DNA of 52,983 nucleotides from Branchiostoma floridae. Taxonomy: Eukaryota; Chordata; Leptocardii; Amphioxiformes; Branchiostomatidae. Both the position numbers and the translations under genes were made by a program. Location: NCBI RefSeq assembly GCF_000003815.2, contig NC_049981.1, positions 1 to 52,983 of the forward strand, in the 5' to 3' direction. Numbering within the stretch: position 1 is the stretch's first letter; each line of letters starts with the position of its first letter. Below are positions 1-12,700 of this stretch, piece by piece. Under the pieces are notes generated by a model. That model ran no database searches. It worked only from the letters and a program-made list of their open reading frames with translations, and had not been told where the DNA came from.

Positions 1-1119
1 TCCGCTAAGGGCCAGGGAGGCCAGGTCGGGCTGGGGAAGTTGCCCGTCTACCTCGTCTGCCTTGTCGTCTTGGTCCTCCACCTCCGAAGACAAAGGTGAT
101 TCTGTAAGAAAACACTGGTACTGGCACTGGTATACGCAAAAAAATTGAATACACCGGCTCCACTTCTGTGGCGTTGCCAAAAATAGTTGTAGGTCATATT
201 CAATATGAACATTTAAAAAGGGAAGACAAATCGAATTCGTTTTCACGTTGTCCTTTGCTCATTTCGTAATCATCCGATTGTTAGAAATGTGCCTTATGAC
301 TTAGATTTTTATCCTCAGACATGAAATTGCTAGTAACACAGAAAAACGTTTTGAACACAAAAGTCGGTATCGCGTTATTTGAAGATAGAAGTGATGTTTT
401 CATTACGAAAATGTACTTACCACAAACGGAGGGGTCGAATGAGCTAAGCTCGTCCCCTGCAGCTCTACACACGTCCTTCATCACGGAGCTGGCGTCAGGG
501 CTGGGTTTGGTCAGAGCTGCAGGTAGAAAATCGTATTATTAAAAGACTATATACTATTAGCTACTTTAAATGATTACCTTGACTCCTAAACCTTATACGA
601 ATAGAATAAAATGACTATGCATCAGTTGTGATTTACCACAGGATCCTTAGCTTGTGAGCGTCGATGAGATCAACTAGATTATTTGTATTTTGTATGATAC
701 TAGTATACGAATACAGCATTTTCAGATCTTGTATGATAAAAACAATGGCAATCTTTTAGATATTCCTTAAGCAAGCTTTATTCCTCACAGATCAACAAGC
801 TTAATTACTACCGCAATGGTGTAGAAAAAAGTACCTTCCATTGGCATATAGTAATCAACCTATTGAACACCTCTAGGGTAAAAATGTTTGGTTGAATAAG
901 GAGTAACAGTAATAGTGCGCGTGTGTGTGTATGCCTGTGTGTGTGCGTGTTTGCATGCGTGTGTGTACACGTGCATATATGATAAAATATTCAACACTCA
1001 CCAATGTATTGGCATCCTTCTCTGATTCTACACAGGCCCAAGGCACGTGGATCCCTGTCCTGTGCTGTTCCACAGACAGCATTACAGACAGCAGTGATGA
1101 GTAGGATCAGGTACAGCAT
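1..1119 (-). CDS. Secreted small cysteine-containing protein, unknown family (5' part, cut by window edge)
   Basis: I do not recognise the family. Three exons join in phase: 1002-1119, 421-516 and 1-101, where the window ends. The ATG at 1117-1119 opens a hydrophobic leader (MLYLILLITAVCNAVCG), which points to secretion. Each junction has GT donors (gtgagt, gtaagt) and pyrimidine-preceded AG acceptors, and 105 residues are visible. After the leader, Cys30, Cys36, Cys56 and Cys71 give a C-x5-C-x19-C-x14-C spacing, followed by an acidic stretch (EDQDDKADEVDG) that runs off the edge. The longest open frame over exon 1 is a different frame and lacks a leader; I chose the frame that joins to the next exon. 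It could be a peptide precursor or a small extracellular domain. Its 3' end lies outside the window. Confidence 0.62.
916..974. repeat. Degenerate (GT)n microsatellite
   Basis: Imperfect alternating GT/GC/CATG run lying in intron 1 of the secreted-protein gene, about 30 bases from its donor site. Confidence 0.85.
1002..1119 (-). CDS. Signal-peptide exon of the secreted protein
   Basis: The 118-nt coding part encodes 39 residues plus one base. The leader is uninterrupted hydrophobic residues 2-11, and the exon also carries RALGLCRIREGCQYI with the first two mature cysteines. The donor is gtgagt just below position 1002. The 5' UTR upstream (above 1119) was not delimited. Confidence 0.62.
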
Positions 1120-1294
1120 GATGACAGCAGTCAGGCTGGTAGTCAGTCTGTCCACAACACTCGCTACCCCAGTATATGAACCTTCAAGTTGCCTACATCT
1201 GCCAGTATTTACAATCCACTTCAGATAAAAATAGTAAAAAAAAAAAACTTACCTCACGTTTGTATCAGATCATCAAGTTCCTATTTACCCTTTT

Positions 1295-2420
1295 CTTTAA
1301 TCAAAGTTGACATAGCACTACACGAATCTCCGACACTTTACATCAATTGGTAGAAATCGTGGCCGCAGCAACTGACAAATTGCTTTCAATATGACTGGCA
1401 TTTCGACTCTTCGTACACTACAGTTTTTTTAAGAAACTCCAGTAGCTTATTTACAAGTCACGTAAGATGAGGAAAGTTGGATATCGTTTTTTTCATTTAT
1501 GAAGGCTTCAGGTCATCCGTCAGGAAAAGTTGTCTTTTTCAACTAACATCTTCCTTCCACACCATTGATCAAGACTGTCAGTTCGTTCACGATTGTCTGT
1601 CTGACTATAGTAATGTAATTTTCACGAACTCGTAGTAGACATTTACGTGTCACTTTACAGAAAAAATATAGATAATAAACTGACTTTTCTGCAAGAATTT
1701 TGATCAAGTTTTCATCCGTCATCAAAGTTTACACAACACTCTTAAGAAAGCTTCACGTCCAAATGTCATAACCAATTTTGTGATGACTGCGGCATTCCGT
1801 ACTTGTCTGATATACAACACTCTCCAGAGTCCCTCCGTCAGATCTCAAAAGTGCATATCTTATATTTACAATGTAAATATGGATGTAAATAGAGTGGACC
1901 ACTCTAGACAAGAAAATTGTTAATAAGCTGACACTAACAACTACTCGTGTGAAAATTGAAGTTGATACAGCACTCTGCGGAGGTGACCGATAATCAATAT
2001 CTTACATGTATGTTTGCATAGTCTATAAGCTGCCAGTATATATTGCACTATGGAAAATATGCAATGTTGTTGAAAGGTTGATCTATCCTATGTGCATGTG
2101 CCAGAATTGATATTTGCTTCACTTTTGATCAAAGTTGACAAAACACTCTTCAGCAACCTATTTGGCCAAATGTCACAGGCGAATTTCTCATGACTGTGGC
2201 GTTTTGTCATTTGTACGATTACATTGCTCTCAAAAGCCCATGCGTCTAATCTCAAAAAGCTAATTTATACGTATGTTATCTACAGGGCACTAGCTACAGA
2301 CAGGAATATAAAAATTAAGTCATGTGACCTTTCCAACCACAAAAGCAATTGATTTTCTTTGTCGAAGTTGATACAACAGTAGTGCTGACCCAGTGTGGTT
2401 GGTAAAAAATACGGTAAGGT
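1295..2420. repeat. Old degenerate tandem duplication with alternating spacing
   Basis: A motif like aagttgacacaacact recurs near 1299, 1723, 1957, 2128 and 2361. The blocks around 1723-1860 and 2128-2265 align over about 140 bases, sharing for example ccaaatgtcac and cgtct-atctcaaaa. Spacing alternates at about 234 and 171 bases, as from a dimer of about 405 bases. No coding signal was seen. Confidence 0.6.
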
Positions 2421-2948
2421 ATAGAAACTTCCTTTCAAACTTTGGACGAGAATAACTCGTCTTTTTTTCTATGTTTACTTACATGTATCGTCTTATTCTT
2501 ATGTTTACCTACATGTGTATACCTACATGGTAACAAGACAAAAACAGGAAAATCCCAATCCCTTTTACAGACTTTTTATTCCACTATTCTACAAATTTGA
2601 ATACACAAGTAAAACGGGTTGATTACATATACAATAAGGTATAGAACCGTCCATGTAGTTTGATTAGCTTGTATGTGCAGACATATTGACTAGGCTACTT
2701 TAATGTTTCACCCCTTTACTGTACAGCAGTTGGCCTGGGTGAAGATTCTTAACATTATCATCTCTTTCTGCGTGGTAACTTGCGGTTGAACATATTGCGA
2801 CAAACAAAAAATGGAACCAAGATAAACTAAGGATACTACAATGCCATTGCAAATAAAAACCAAAGCGGAGAGTTACAAATATTGGCGGATTTTTCCTGGA
2901 GCAACCCAAAACTACTGACATGCTGTCGTTGGGGATCGTTAATGCATA

Positions 2949-3124
2949 GTTCACCTTTATCTGTGGGGTAACCTATATACGTCATTTAAAACAAACTGTA
3001 CTTTGGGATAACAAGTAGATAGACGGTGGTTTCAAATTGCAATAATTTGAAAATATTGCAGTTTGAAACCACCATCTGTCTTTAAAAACAACGGATAAAG
3101 GTTACCCCACAGGCAAAGGTGAAC
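2949..3124. mobile_element. TA-flanked foldback element (MITE-like), copy 1
   Basis: Terminal inverted repeats begin gttcacctttatctgtgggg on the left, and the right end is its near-perfect complement. TA dinucleotides at 2947-2948 and 3125-3126 flank the element. The inner half is a second hairpin around aataatttgaaaatatt. Its structure suggests a non-autonomous Tc1/mariner-type relic; no transposase is present. Confidence 0.75.
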
Positions 3125-4095
3125 TAGCGATACTGACATGCTGCGACTGTAAGTTTGGGAGAAATTGATAATAATTTTTTTGCAAAGGAATAGTCAATGA
3201 ATGCAACAAAAGTTACATCAGTAAGCCAACAAGGGGTATCATAATAAATGTAGCCATTATTTGTAACTACAGTATGGAACATAAGAGCAATGGCTTCATA
3301 TTATACATGTATCCAGTAACTCTATACATTTCCTTGTCTGCACTAGTGGTTGTTTCTACAATAGCATACTTTTTGATTAAGGACATGAATTTTTACAAAA
3401 ATAACATTTTGAAGACCTTATATTCACTGGTACATCGGTGTCTATAGAATGAAGTCTCTACGAGCGGAACGCTACTTCCAAAATGTTCTTCTTTTTTTAT
3501 ACAATCCATGCATGCATACATACATGTACATATTTGACCTTGAACAATGTCAACAAAATGGCCGACAACTTCTCCCAGAAAAGCTGACTACAAAATTTCT
3601 GAAATGTAACTTTGTGCATAAACTGGGTTGATTTTTCCTACATGTATATATATATACGCCGATCTATCGATCTACCTTGGAATGTTGAACGAGTTTTAGA
3701 ACCTGATTATTTCCGTGTTCCCATGATTCGGTCTACGCTAAGTTGGAGATCGCATGGCAGCCATCTTGTTGACTCACACAATGACATACACACAGAACTT
3801 TGGACTTATTGCGCAAGAAAGCTACAAGAACATGCAACATACGTGTCCAAGTTGAGTTCGTCGGTAGCATTTCCACATAGCCATAGCCTCAAAACTGCTG
3901 TACCTTACATTTAGAACATGTTTGATGGTGGTACTAATAATATTCAACAAATAAATGTTAACAAAATATTGTCTCTACCAGACTCCTTTGGCTACTATAA
4001 AGTAGGTAGACCTTTTTCTGACCAACATAATGTATGTTGCAGATTCCTTTTAACATTAATTGGCCACTAAAAAGGCATTCTGGAAACTATCACTA

Positions 4096-4280
4096 GTTCA
4101 CCTTTATCTGTGAAGTAACCTTTACTCTTTGTTCACAAAAAGGAGGGTATTTAGGGATATCAAGTGTTTTTAAACTGCAACAATTTGAAAACATTGCAAT
4201 TTGAAACTGCTGTTCTTCGAACTACCGAAATACTGTTTTTAAAAACAATGCATAAAGGCTACCCACGGACAAAGGTGAAC
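4096..4280. mobile_element. TA-flanked foldback element (MITE-like), copy 2
   Basis: A diverged second copy of the element at 2949-3124, with the same gttcacctttatctgtg left end, the same inner caatttgaaac hairpin and the right end aaaggtgaac. The left flank is TA; the right flank is degraded. Confidence 0.7.
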
Positions 4281-6704
4281 ATTAACGTTACGACAAAAAC
4301 AACTTACAACACAAATTCTAAAGCATAACATTTCTAGTATGGGACTTGGTACTTTAAACAAGTGCAACAAGTCTTCACAAAGTGACTCAACTGCTTTCTT
4401 GTTGAAAAACAAAAGTTTCCTAAAAAAGGATTTGTTACTTGTTGGTACCTTTGAAACTTTTTCCTTTTATCGCATGACATGATGACATAAAAAATGCAGA
4501 GGTACTACTCAATACACAATTTGAGGCAAGTGCAAATATTGTGGTTGAGACCTTAGTGATCATAACAACTATTAACATCAGGAAGTTTGGTCTACAAACT
4601 GTTGAACAATTCTAGGCAAAATGTTAGCTTAGGTTTTCTATGCTCAGTACCAAATACAAAAGTGACGTTTTCTTCTTCGAAGATAGTCTTTTTCCCTTTG
4701 TTGATGAAACTTGAAAAAATGTTGCAAATCGCAAAACAGTTTGTTGTTTGAAAAGCTGCCCCCAAAACTATGTATAGCACTCTTAAGTATGCAGTGGTGT
4801 CATATTTGGTACCTGCACGCTCCTAACAATGGGTTGAAGGCATACACATTTTACTATTTTGCTTTCTTGGACTTGACTTGTAGTCATGATCATTGACATA
4901 CATGATCAGGACAACTTTTGAACACAAATTGTACAGATAGATTAAGTAGAGAGAGATCTTTTTGTTCTAATTTTCCCCACCATTGACCAGTAAGTGAATG
5001 GCTCAATTCTTACACTGGGACTAGACACACTAAATGTTGCCGCAAAATCTTAAGCTAAGGTTTAAGTCAAGAATTCAGTGGCACCACGTCCTATGGTGTA
5101 GAAATGCGATGCAATATATGAACATTTTTTCTTGATTTCTATTTCAACATGACACAACTATTCTGGTCTTTCTTTCTTTACAAGAAACAGAAACTGTACA
5201 ATCCTGTGTATCATTTGCATGTTCATTTTTCCCAATTTTTCTTTTTCTCTTGATTCTCAGTGGGGGATTGAAACATCAATTTGAGCAATGGGTGCCACCT
5301 GAAGACTTTGAGAGGATTATTTTTACAACTATACAATTGTTTTCTAATGTCTTGCATCCTGCGTATTGTGTCATTTTGCTGTTACCATGAGACATAACAA
5401 CAATTCTAACAACGTTACAAACAGTGAGTTGAACATACAGTGTACAACGAAGATTGAAATATCATCAGTTTCTTTACAAGTTTATACACCGATTTTTAAG
5501 CAACATTTACACATTCTACATGTTCCTACCGAATGAAGAGTTCTTATTTTTTTGTCATACAAAATAATCTTGACACAAAATATTTTGATCACAGTTTTAA
5601 GAACTGAAGATAAAAATAGCATTAAGAAATTTTGTTTTGGGATAAAGATTGGCTTTTTCCAGTTTTTACCAAGAGCAAGACAGAATTGATAACAATTTCT
5701 AAAAAGAACACTAAAATAGTATGGTTCCAAAAACTAAATTTAACTTTCCATTGACCACACTGAAATAAAACAAATTATTGATAAAAATCACTACACATTC
5801 GACCTACAAGACAAATTTACAAGTTATTCTTACTCAACAAAAAATTATTAATAAAACCTTGAAGAATATTGAATTTCTAAAAGATGGAAACCTTTCGGGT
5901 AAAATCATTTCAAAGTAGGCATATCTCAACACAGTAAAAGGTGGGTGGACAACATTAACAGGGGACGTCTTTGCCAAATAACATCTACTTTCAACATTGC
6001 CACAGAGCAGTTTTCATCGTATTCAACACACGGGACAGTTGAAAAATCATTTAAAAGTGTTTTCAGACAGCAAAAACTATTTGATGAATGTAAAATTACA
6101 GCAACGCTGTGTTCAAAGAGGTTATGAATTTGAAATCTCAGATGTTCAAACAATACCATAACAAAAGGCTACACTGTGCTGTTGCTGAACAGCAAAAAAC
6201 ATCCATCGGAACGAAATTGAGAGACATTTTAAAATCTGGCAAATACAGAATTCACAAAAAGGATGGGCTAAATTGAGGGGCATTTCTGTACAATGGAGTT
6301 TCAAAAGGGACAAAAAGAAACAGACATTGGAATAACCCACTGAATGGTTGAATTTGCTGTCTGAAAACGGGGCGGTTAAAGCGAAACACGGGCAGCGAAA
6401 AAGTCAGCTCCCTCAGTTAGCAAGACGTGTCAACGAGGAAAGAAAAAAATCCTAACACAGCTAACAACAACACTATTGCTGCCTTTTCCTACCAAAACTG
6501 ATGCACTATTCATTAGCATATTCCTTGTATCCACCCACCCCTCACACCCCTATTCTGAAGTCCAACAGTCCTCCACCCAACATACGCATACAAGACACTG
6601 GAACGTTGGACTATATTATAGGGGTGGGCAAGGTGGATTTTTGCAGATGTGCCGAGCGTAGGTTGTCAGGGTTGTAATCTGTGCGTGTGAACGTGGTGCC
6701 AGCT
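4281..6704. other. AT-rich stretch without a gene, possibly including the CTDSPL2 3' UTR
   Basis: No exon with acceptable splice sites was found on either strand. The part just below 6705 must include the 3' UTR of the phosphatase gene, but no convincing cleavage signal could be picked by eye. Confidence 0.5.
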
Positions 6705-9700
6705 TTAGTCTGGTGGCAGGAACTCGTGCAGACGGTATTTGCCTTGCAGCACAGGGCGGACGTCAGACCCCTAAAAGAAAAACAAAAAACTACCATTAAC
6801 ATTACTAAATCATAATAATAAACATACATGTAGTATCTGTATCTTCTTCATTCTCCAATGGTGAATATGTGTTTCGAAAGTGTTAGGGCTGTAACAGTAA
6901 CACTATTGCAAAATTGTTTCAAACACAAATATTTGACATTTTGAGACTCTTATTTTCCCAACTACCATCAAGGCAATACATGAAACAAAACTACTACCAC
7001 AAAACTAAATGAATATAGCGGTAGATGTCAAGTTCACCCATTCCTTGGCAGGTAACTGTTTCCCATATATTTCTAAGGTTTGAAGCTTAGTGACTGACAA
7101 AGAGCTTGTCTCTTTAATTTCAAATCAAGTATTATTTCTATTCTGCAATGATTCAAGGCCGAAGAATCAAAATCAGCATACCTATACGTCAGAAACTGTC
7201 ATTCTTGTATAGCATTCTTAAGCCATAGCCCAAGCTGAAGGGCTGATATCAATTACAATTTTACCATGGCCAATATCATAACACAATGTATAACGAAATA
7301 AGTTTCGGAAAATGTTTGGAGCCGACCGAAACCCTACATTTGCTTTAAACAGAAGATATAGAAAGTTTCTGGACTGCTTACAGATTTAGCGACAGTTTCG
7401 AGGAAGGGGATGAGTTTCTTCAGCTCCACGTCGTTCTTGTCCATGAACCAGCTCTCTATGGGGATGCCGTTATCCAACTGTGAGGGGGAAAAAACATCAA
7501 GGTAAAGAACTTATACTCAATTGACAGTGTATGACGCAGTTTCATGTACTGCTATTCTCTGAAGTTTCACAGTGGTTTGATGTTTGCAGTGACTGCTTCC
7601 TTACAAACTACTTAAAAAATGGTGTTTCCAACTTTAGTTTGATGTACAAATGGTAGAAATAAAATTGCTAGTTTTGGATTCCGAATAGGCTAAGCTTCTA
7701 AGTAAAATGCTACTTAAAACTGGTGTCTCCATTACTGTTAAGGATGTACAAACTGTAGCAAAAAAATAGTAGTTCTTAATACCAAGTAGACCATTTTTTT
7801 GTGACAGACAAATGAGTGAGAGGTGCTGACCTGATAGCCGAACGCCTGTGGTGAGTTGTCTATGATGATGGTCTTGGTGAGGTCTCGCCCCAGTATAGTC
7901 AGGTCCTTGATGTAGTTGCCTTGTACACAAACACAGTGCTCACGGAATAACCGGTGCCTGCAATAGGACAGAAACAGGAACATTAGAAATGGGGACAGGG
8001 GGCGCCATAGGCTTTCTGCAACTTATGAACCATTGCTCACTGAATCAAGTTTTCTATCTGCAAAATGTGACCTCACAGAAGCAGTCAATTGTTGCTTCAT
8101 CACTAAGATTAGAGTTCGACAATCAATACTGGATTTGATTTATTACTTATACTTTGAGTTATTGAATCCAGCTAGGTTGCATGCTAAAAAAACTGTAGTT
8201 CTTAGGACAGGACTTTAGGCTGTGCTCCACTGTTCACTGTGCTTGTAAATAAGAGTTGGAAATTTCTCTACACAATGTCTTGTAAAGGTACCTGTCTTCT
8301 GTCACAACAAGTGGAAGAGTAGCTCTAGACTATACTTTTCAGTTTTAGTAAGATCATGATTTGACTAAACTCCCCCCTCCGCCAGCAGAGCAAATCCTAT
8401 AGTCATATTATGAACTTTTTGGCCATACCTACATTGAGTACTGTAATGTAACACTTATAACCCACCTAACTAGCTCCTTCTTGGGATCTAGAATGTTCAT
8501 GAGTTTGTCTGCATAAACCTTCTTGGAGGCTGTGAAGAGGATGATCTGAAAACACAAACAAAATCATTAGTCAACTTGTGAGCAGCGGAATAGAAAAATT
8601 TGTACAAGTCTATGGGTAATACATTGAAAAGCATCATCATCATCATTACGTTTCACAAAAATTGTTGTAAAGCTTACATGCTAATCTCACCTCGTATAAC
8701 TTGGACATTCTCTCCAGGAATTCTCGGTAGTACGGCCTTGTTCTCACATACACCTGAGAATAAATAGACCCTTTAATGCAAAATGTTTCTGCACGAAATA
8801 AAAAGAGTTTCTGTGTAATAATTATAAAACAAAACCTATCAGGGCTTGAAATAAATTTCTTCTCCCGTATTCGTATCCATAACATTTTGAAATGCCAAGT
8901 TTAAGCTTGAGAAACGAAAATGAACATATGTGATGACCAGAAGGAAGCTTTTACAGATTATACATGACGGACAGCTGTCTTTTCCTTACCTGGTACGTGA
9001 CGTCTTGGAAGAGCACAGGAAAAGTCAGGTTAGCGTCTTCTAGCTCATTCAAGCTGCAGTGGACAAGGGTCTCATCCTATATAAACAGGAAGAAAGAAAA
9101 TATACAACCTTTGTTGTATTTTGTTGTACATGCTTGACGAAGAATACCAGCATTTTTTATCATACCCATCAGTACAATTTTGGGCCATGACCATAGAGAT
9201 GACATGCTTCCAAAATACCCCAAGGATCACATATTAAGATAGCATCTCAAATGCGTACGGAATAGAGTCTCAAACAAAACATTGGTCTGTACGGAGACCA
9301 CAGTGAAGAAAAGAAAACTGAAGCGGTATAGCCACATGTGATGGTCATAGCCAGGGTATGCAGTGGAAAAGATGGTGAGGATAATATCAGAGTATGGTAG
9401 GCATGACACTAAGTGAAACAGTAAGAAAAGGGGTGGAGAAAAATTGTTGCCAGATCTTCTGAGGTGCCCTAACGGTCAAATAGTAAGACTAAGGGATAGA
9501 TGAAATGAGTTGACCATGACCATGTCTTTCCATTTTTGAACACCATTTACAACAAACAATATGTCAGATGTCTAACATCAAAGAGAAAGATGAACATGAC
9601 TTACCAGATCCAGCACCAGTGAGAACTCTGGTGTGCTGCGAGTCTTGAGCGGCAGTGCGGGTTGTCTCTGTCTCATCTCCTCAGTCAGGGGGGGGAGGTG

Positions 9701-9716
9701 TTTGATGAAGTAGTAC
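6705..9716 (-). CDS. CTDSPL2: CTDSPL2 catalytic-domain exons
   Basis: Seven exons encode residues 234-443. The catalytic DLDET motif is split across an intron: Asp270-Leu271 end exon 9605-9716 and Asp272 starts exon 8990-9076. [44 protein letters not shown] and [12 protein letters not shown] are hallmark SCP-family stretches. The last exon ends RLHEFLPPD then TAA at 6705-6707, matching the family C-terminus. Donors and acceptors are canonical GT/AG throughout. Confidence 0.96.
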
Positions 9717-12700
9717 CTGTGGTGGTGGCATGGAAACTTTTTGAAACCTTGTTTGTGTTTGACTACTTTTTAACAAGCTCGGCCTCGTCGGCGGTGTCAC
9801 AACACATTCATATTGAATCACTGGGACATTTCATCATCTTGGACAAAGTACAAATATCTGACACCCAACCGGATTACTTTGCGAGGGGAGTAAAGGAGGC
9901 CATCTACATAAGAGCACACCAGCCGACACTCAACAGAGACGGGGGCCGATACCGCCTGCCAGGCATTTATGATTCGTTACTCGAATCACGTGTCTCTAAG
10001 TCACGTGATCAGAGTAACTGAATCGTCACTCCTGAAGAAGGTCGACGTAAGTGCGACTGAAAATTCGAGGTAAGCAAATTTTGGTGTTGTAAGACAGTGG
10101 AAAATCTTCAATATGTACTACATCAACACAGATGAGCTTTCATGCTACTATTTAACAACTTTACAATTTAGCATCTGGGACTAGACAGGATGGAGAAAAC
10201 CTTTTCTTAACCTCAGAAAACCTTATGAATTTTTTACGAAGTGTGCATAGTCCAGTGGTTGGCGGTCATACCTCTCGGCTAGAAGCCGTGAGTTCAGGAA
10301 CTGAACATATTTTCCAGAAATTGCAAAATTGTAAGTCTCTTGTTTTGACCCTTACTTCACAAAACACTTAATCATTGACTTTGGGGAAACACCACTTGAA
10401 ATAATATTGCAATATAAACAACAATCAAGGTACATTAAATACTTACGGATCGAAGGTTTCCCACTCATCGTCCATGACGTAGTCTGCGCCCTCCTCCGGA
10501 GACACGTACTGGTACCGGTCCTCCGTCTGCGGACAGATGGGCGCGGGAACCTCGCAGGGCTGGTTCTCATCCTGGTAACCAACTAATCAAAGACAAGGAG
10601 ATTATCGTTAGAAGATCCAAAGGAAAATCACTTCATCAAACACTTAAAAACTGTGAAGTTTCACATCTTCATTTTTTTGGTGCAGAAATATCACATATGC
10701 ATGAAAGCAGAGAAAACACCATAATTTGCAAGGAGGTAGGGGTAGGGGTAGATCCATGCAAGTCTTGGACCTAGTCTCGTGATTTCGCAAGACTAGGACA
10801 TTCAGTAATAAAGATGTACTAAGCAGACACCGAAAATTTTAAGGTATGAACCTTACGTGATTTTAATAGTCACTGATTATTTCATAAACCATAATTTGTC
10901 TCGCCAAAAAGCAGTGAGTTACTCAAGCAACTGGATATGATTTTGTAATTGCTAGAGTAACTGCTTTTTGGCATATCTTACCTGGATGTCTAACCTACAT
11001 CGACGCATAAGTTGTCTCTATCCTGTGCAAAATGTGTTCAACATTGGTAGAGAAGGAGTGTTTTTTTACTTTTCCCACTTTACGTTTCATTCCCACAAAT
11101 TTGTCTGTGATTTGACCTGATTCAGGGATGCGTACTTTTTTTTAGAGTGTAATCAAGAAAATATAACAAAACTTTAAGGGTTTGCTATATCTTTCATTGA
11201 CACAACAAATGGAAAGAACAGGGGACATGAATAATGTCTTCTACAACTTAAGATATACAAAAGGAGATCCACTGATTTTAATTTACTGGTTACAGAAATG
11301 AACTCTGACCTGCTCCAGTTGACCCCTCCTGGGGGTCATCATCTGTTGTCGTGGAGACGACCTCTGCCACCTGGTCCAGCTCAGCCTTGTTGGCCTCGTC
11401 TGTGTTCTCCTTATTTGCACCTGCGGGGACGGGGAACAGGCATGTGAATTCCACAGCCGCAACTTGAATGAAGTACAACATTACACACTTGTCTGACAAT
11501 GTCTCGCAGCGTAGGGCTCCCTTATTTTTGCATGGACTAGTCTTGATGTAATACTTAATCTAGTTCAAACTACTTATGAAATGAGGGAGATACAAATGCC
11601 AGGGACTATACCAAATATAAAAGGAAAAGTAATATAAAGATTTCATAGTCAATGTTCCAACAAAATATTGATAGGTACAAATGACTTGATTATACTGTAA
11701 GCTCTAATATTTTTGCATCCCCCTGAAAACCACCATCACTGTTTGACTACACAAGTCGGCGTCTATTCAAAGTGTTTTCACAATTCTAATGCCTTTTTTC
11801 CCATTTTCTCTTTTGTTAAAACATACCAAGCTTTCGGGTATCTTAGCACCCTGCGAGACAATATTAATGTGAATTCTGAAATGCTCTCACAGAGACATAA
11901 CTTCCAGTAAGGGACAGGAGATTTCACGTTGTGTTATGTTCGAACACATTCAAGGTGTCATTTCGGCTCAAAAATAAATCCACTGCAAACATTTCAAAAT
12001 CTACAGTACTCACTGTTTTGCCCAAAGAATGAGAAGACTGGCGAGAAGAGGGTCCCAAGAAGTGTTGTTCTCTTTGGAGTGGCGTCTGGGTTAGCTCTGG
12101 CCTGGGCTCTGGTCACTACTGTAACAGTGATTGTTCAAACAAGTGGATGTACATGTTAGTGACACTGTGTAGTACAAATGCGCCCTCATGCAAGTTCGAC
12201 TAGTACTGCAGCATTTTCAACACTTCAAGTCTAACTGAATACATAAACAGAAGCAGCATAAACTGAACCAAGAGTAGCTGTTTATACTATGGTCACTACT
12301 GTAATAGTGGTTCAACCAAGACTTAGTGATGGATGTACAAGTTAGTGACTCTCTACAAAAACACAGTACATAAGTGCCCCCATGCATGTGTAAGTAGTAG
12401 TGCAGCATTTTCGGAGTCTAACTCTTACTACATAAACTTTTGCAGCATAAACTAAAAGAAGAGTAGCCATTTCAATTCAATTTTAACTAAAGAGGGGGAG
12501 CTATATATGCAGCCACGGACTGGCCAAAATTACAAAATTGGGAAAATATTTCTACTATAAAACGGTTTGAACAAGCAAAGCTTGCTAAGTTTTGAAATGG
12601 CACAGCCCTAAGAATGTCCACCATGCGAATGTCGCACCTTCTTTACCCTTAGCTTCAGAGCCCTCTTCATCCGGCTCCGTATCTGCCGCCTGCGACTTAG

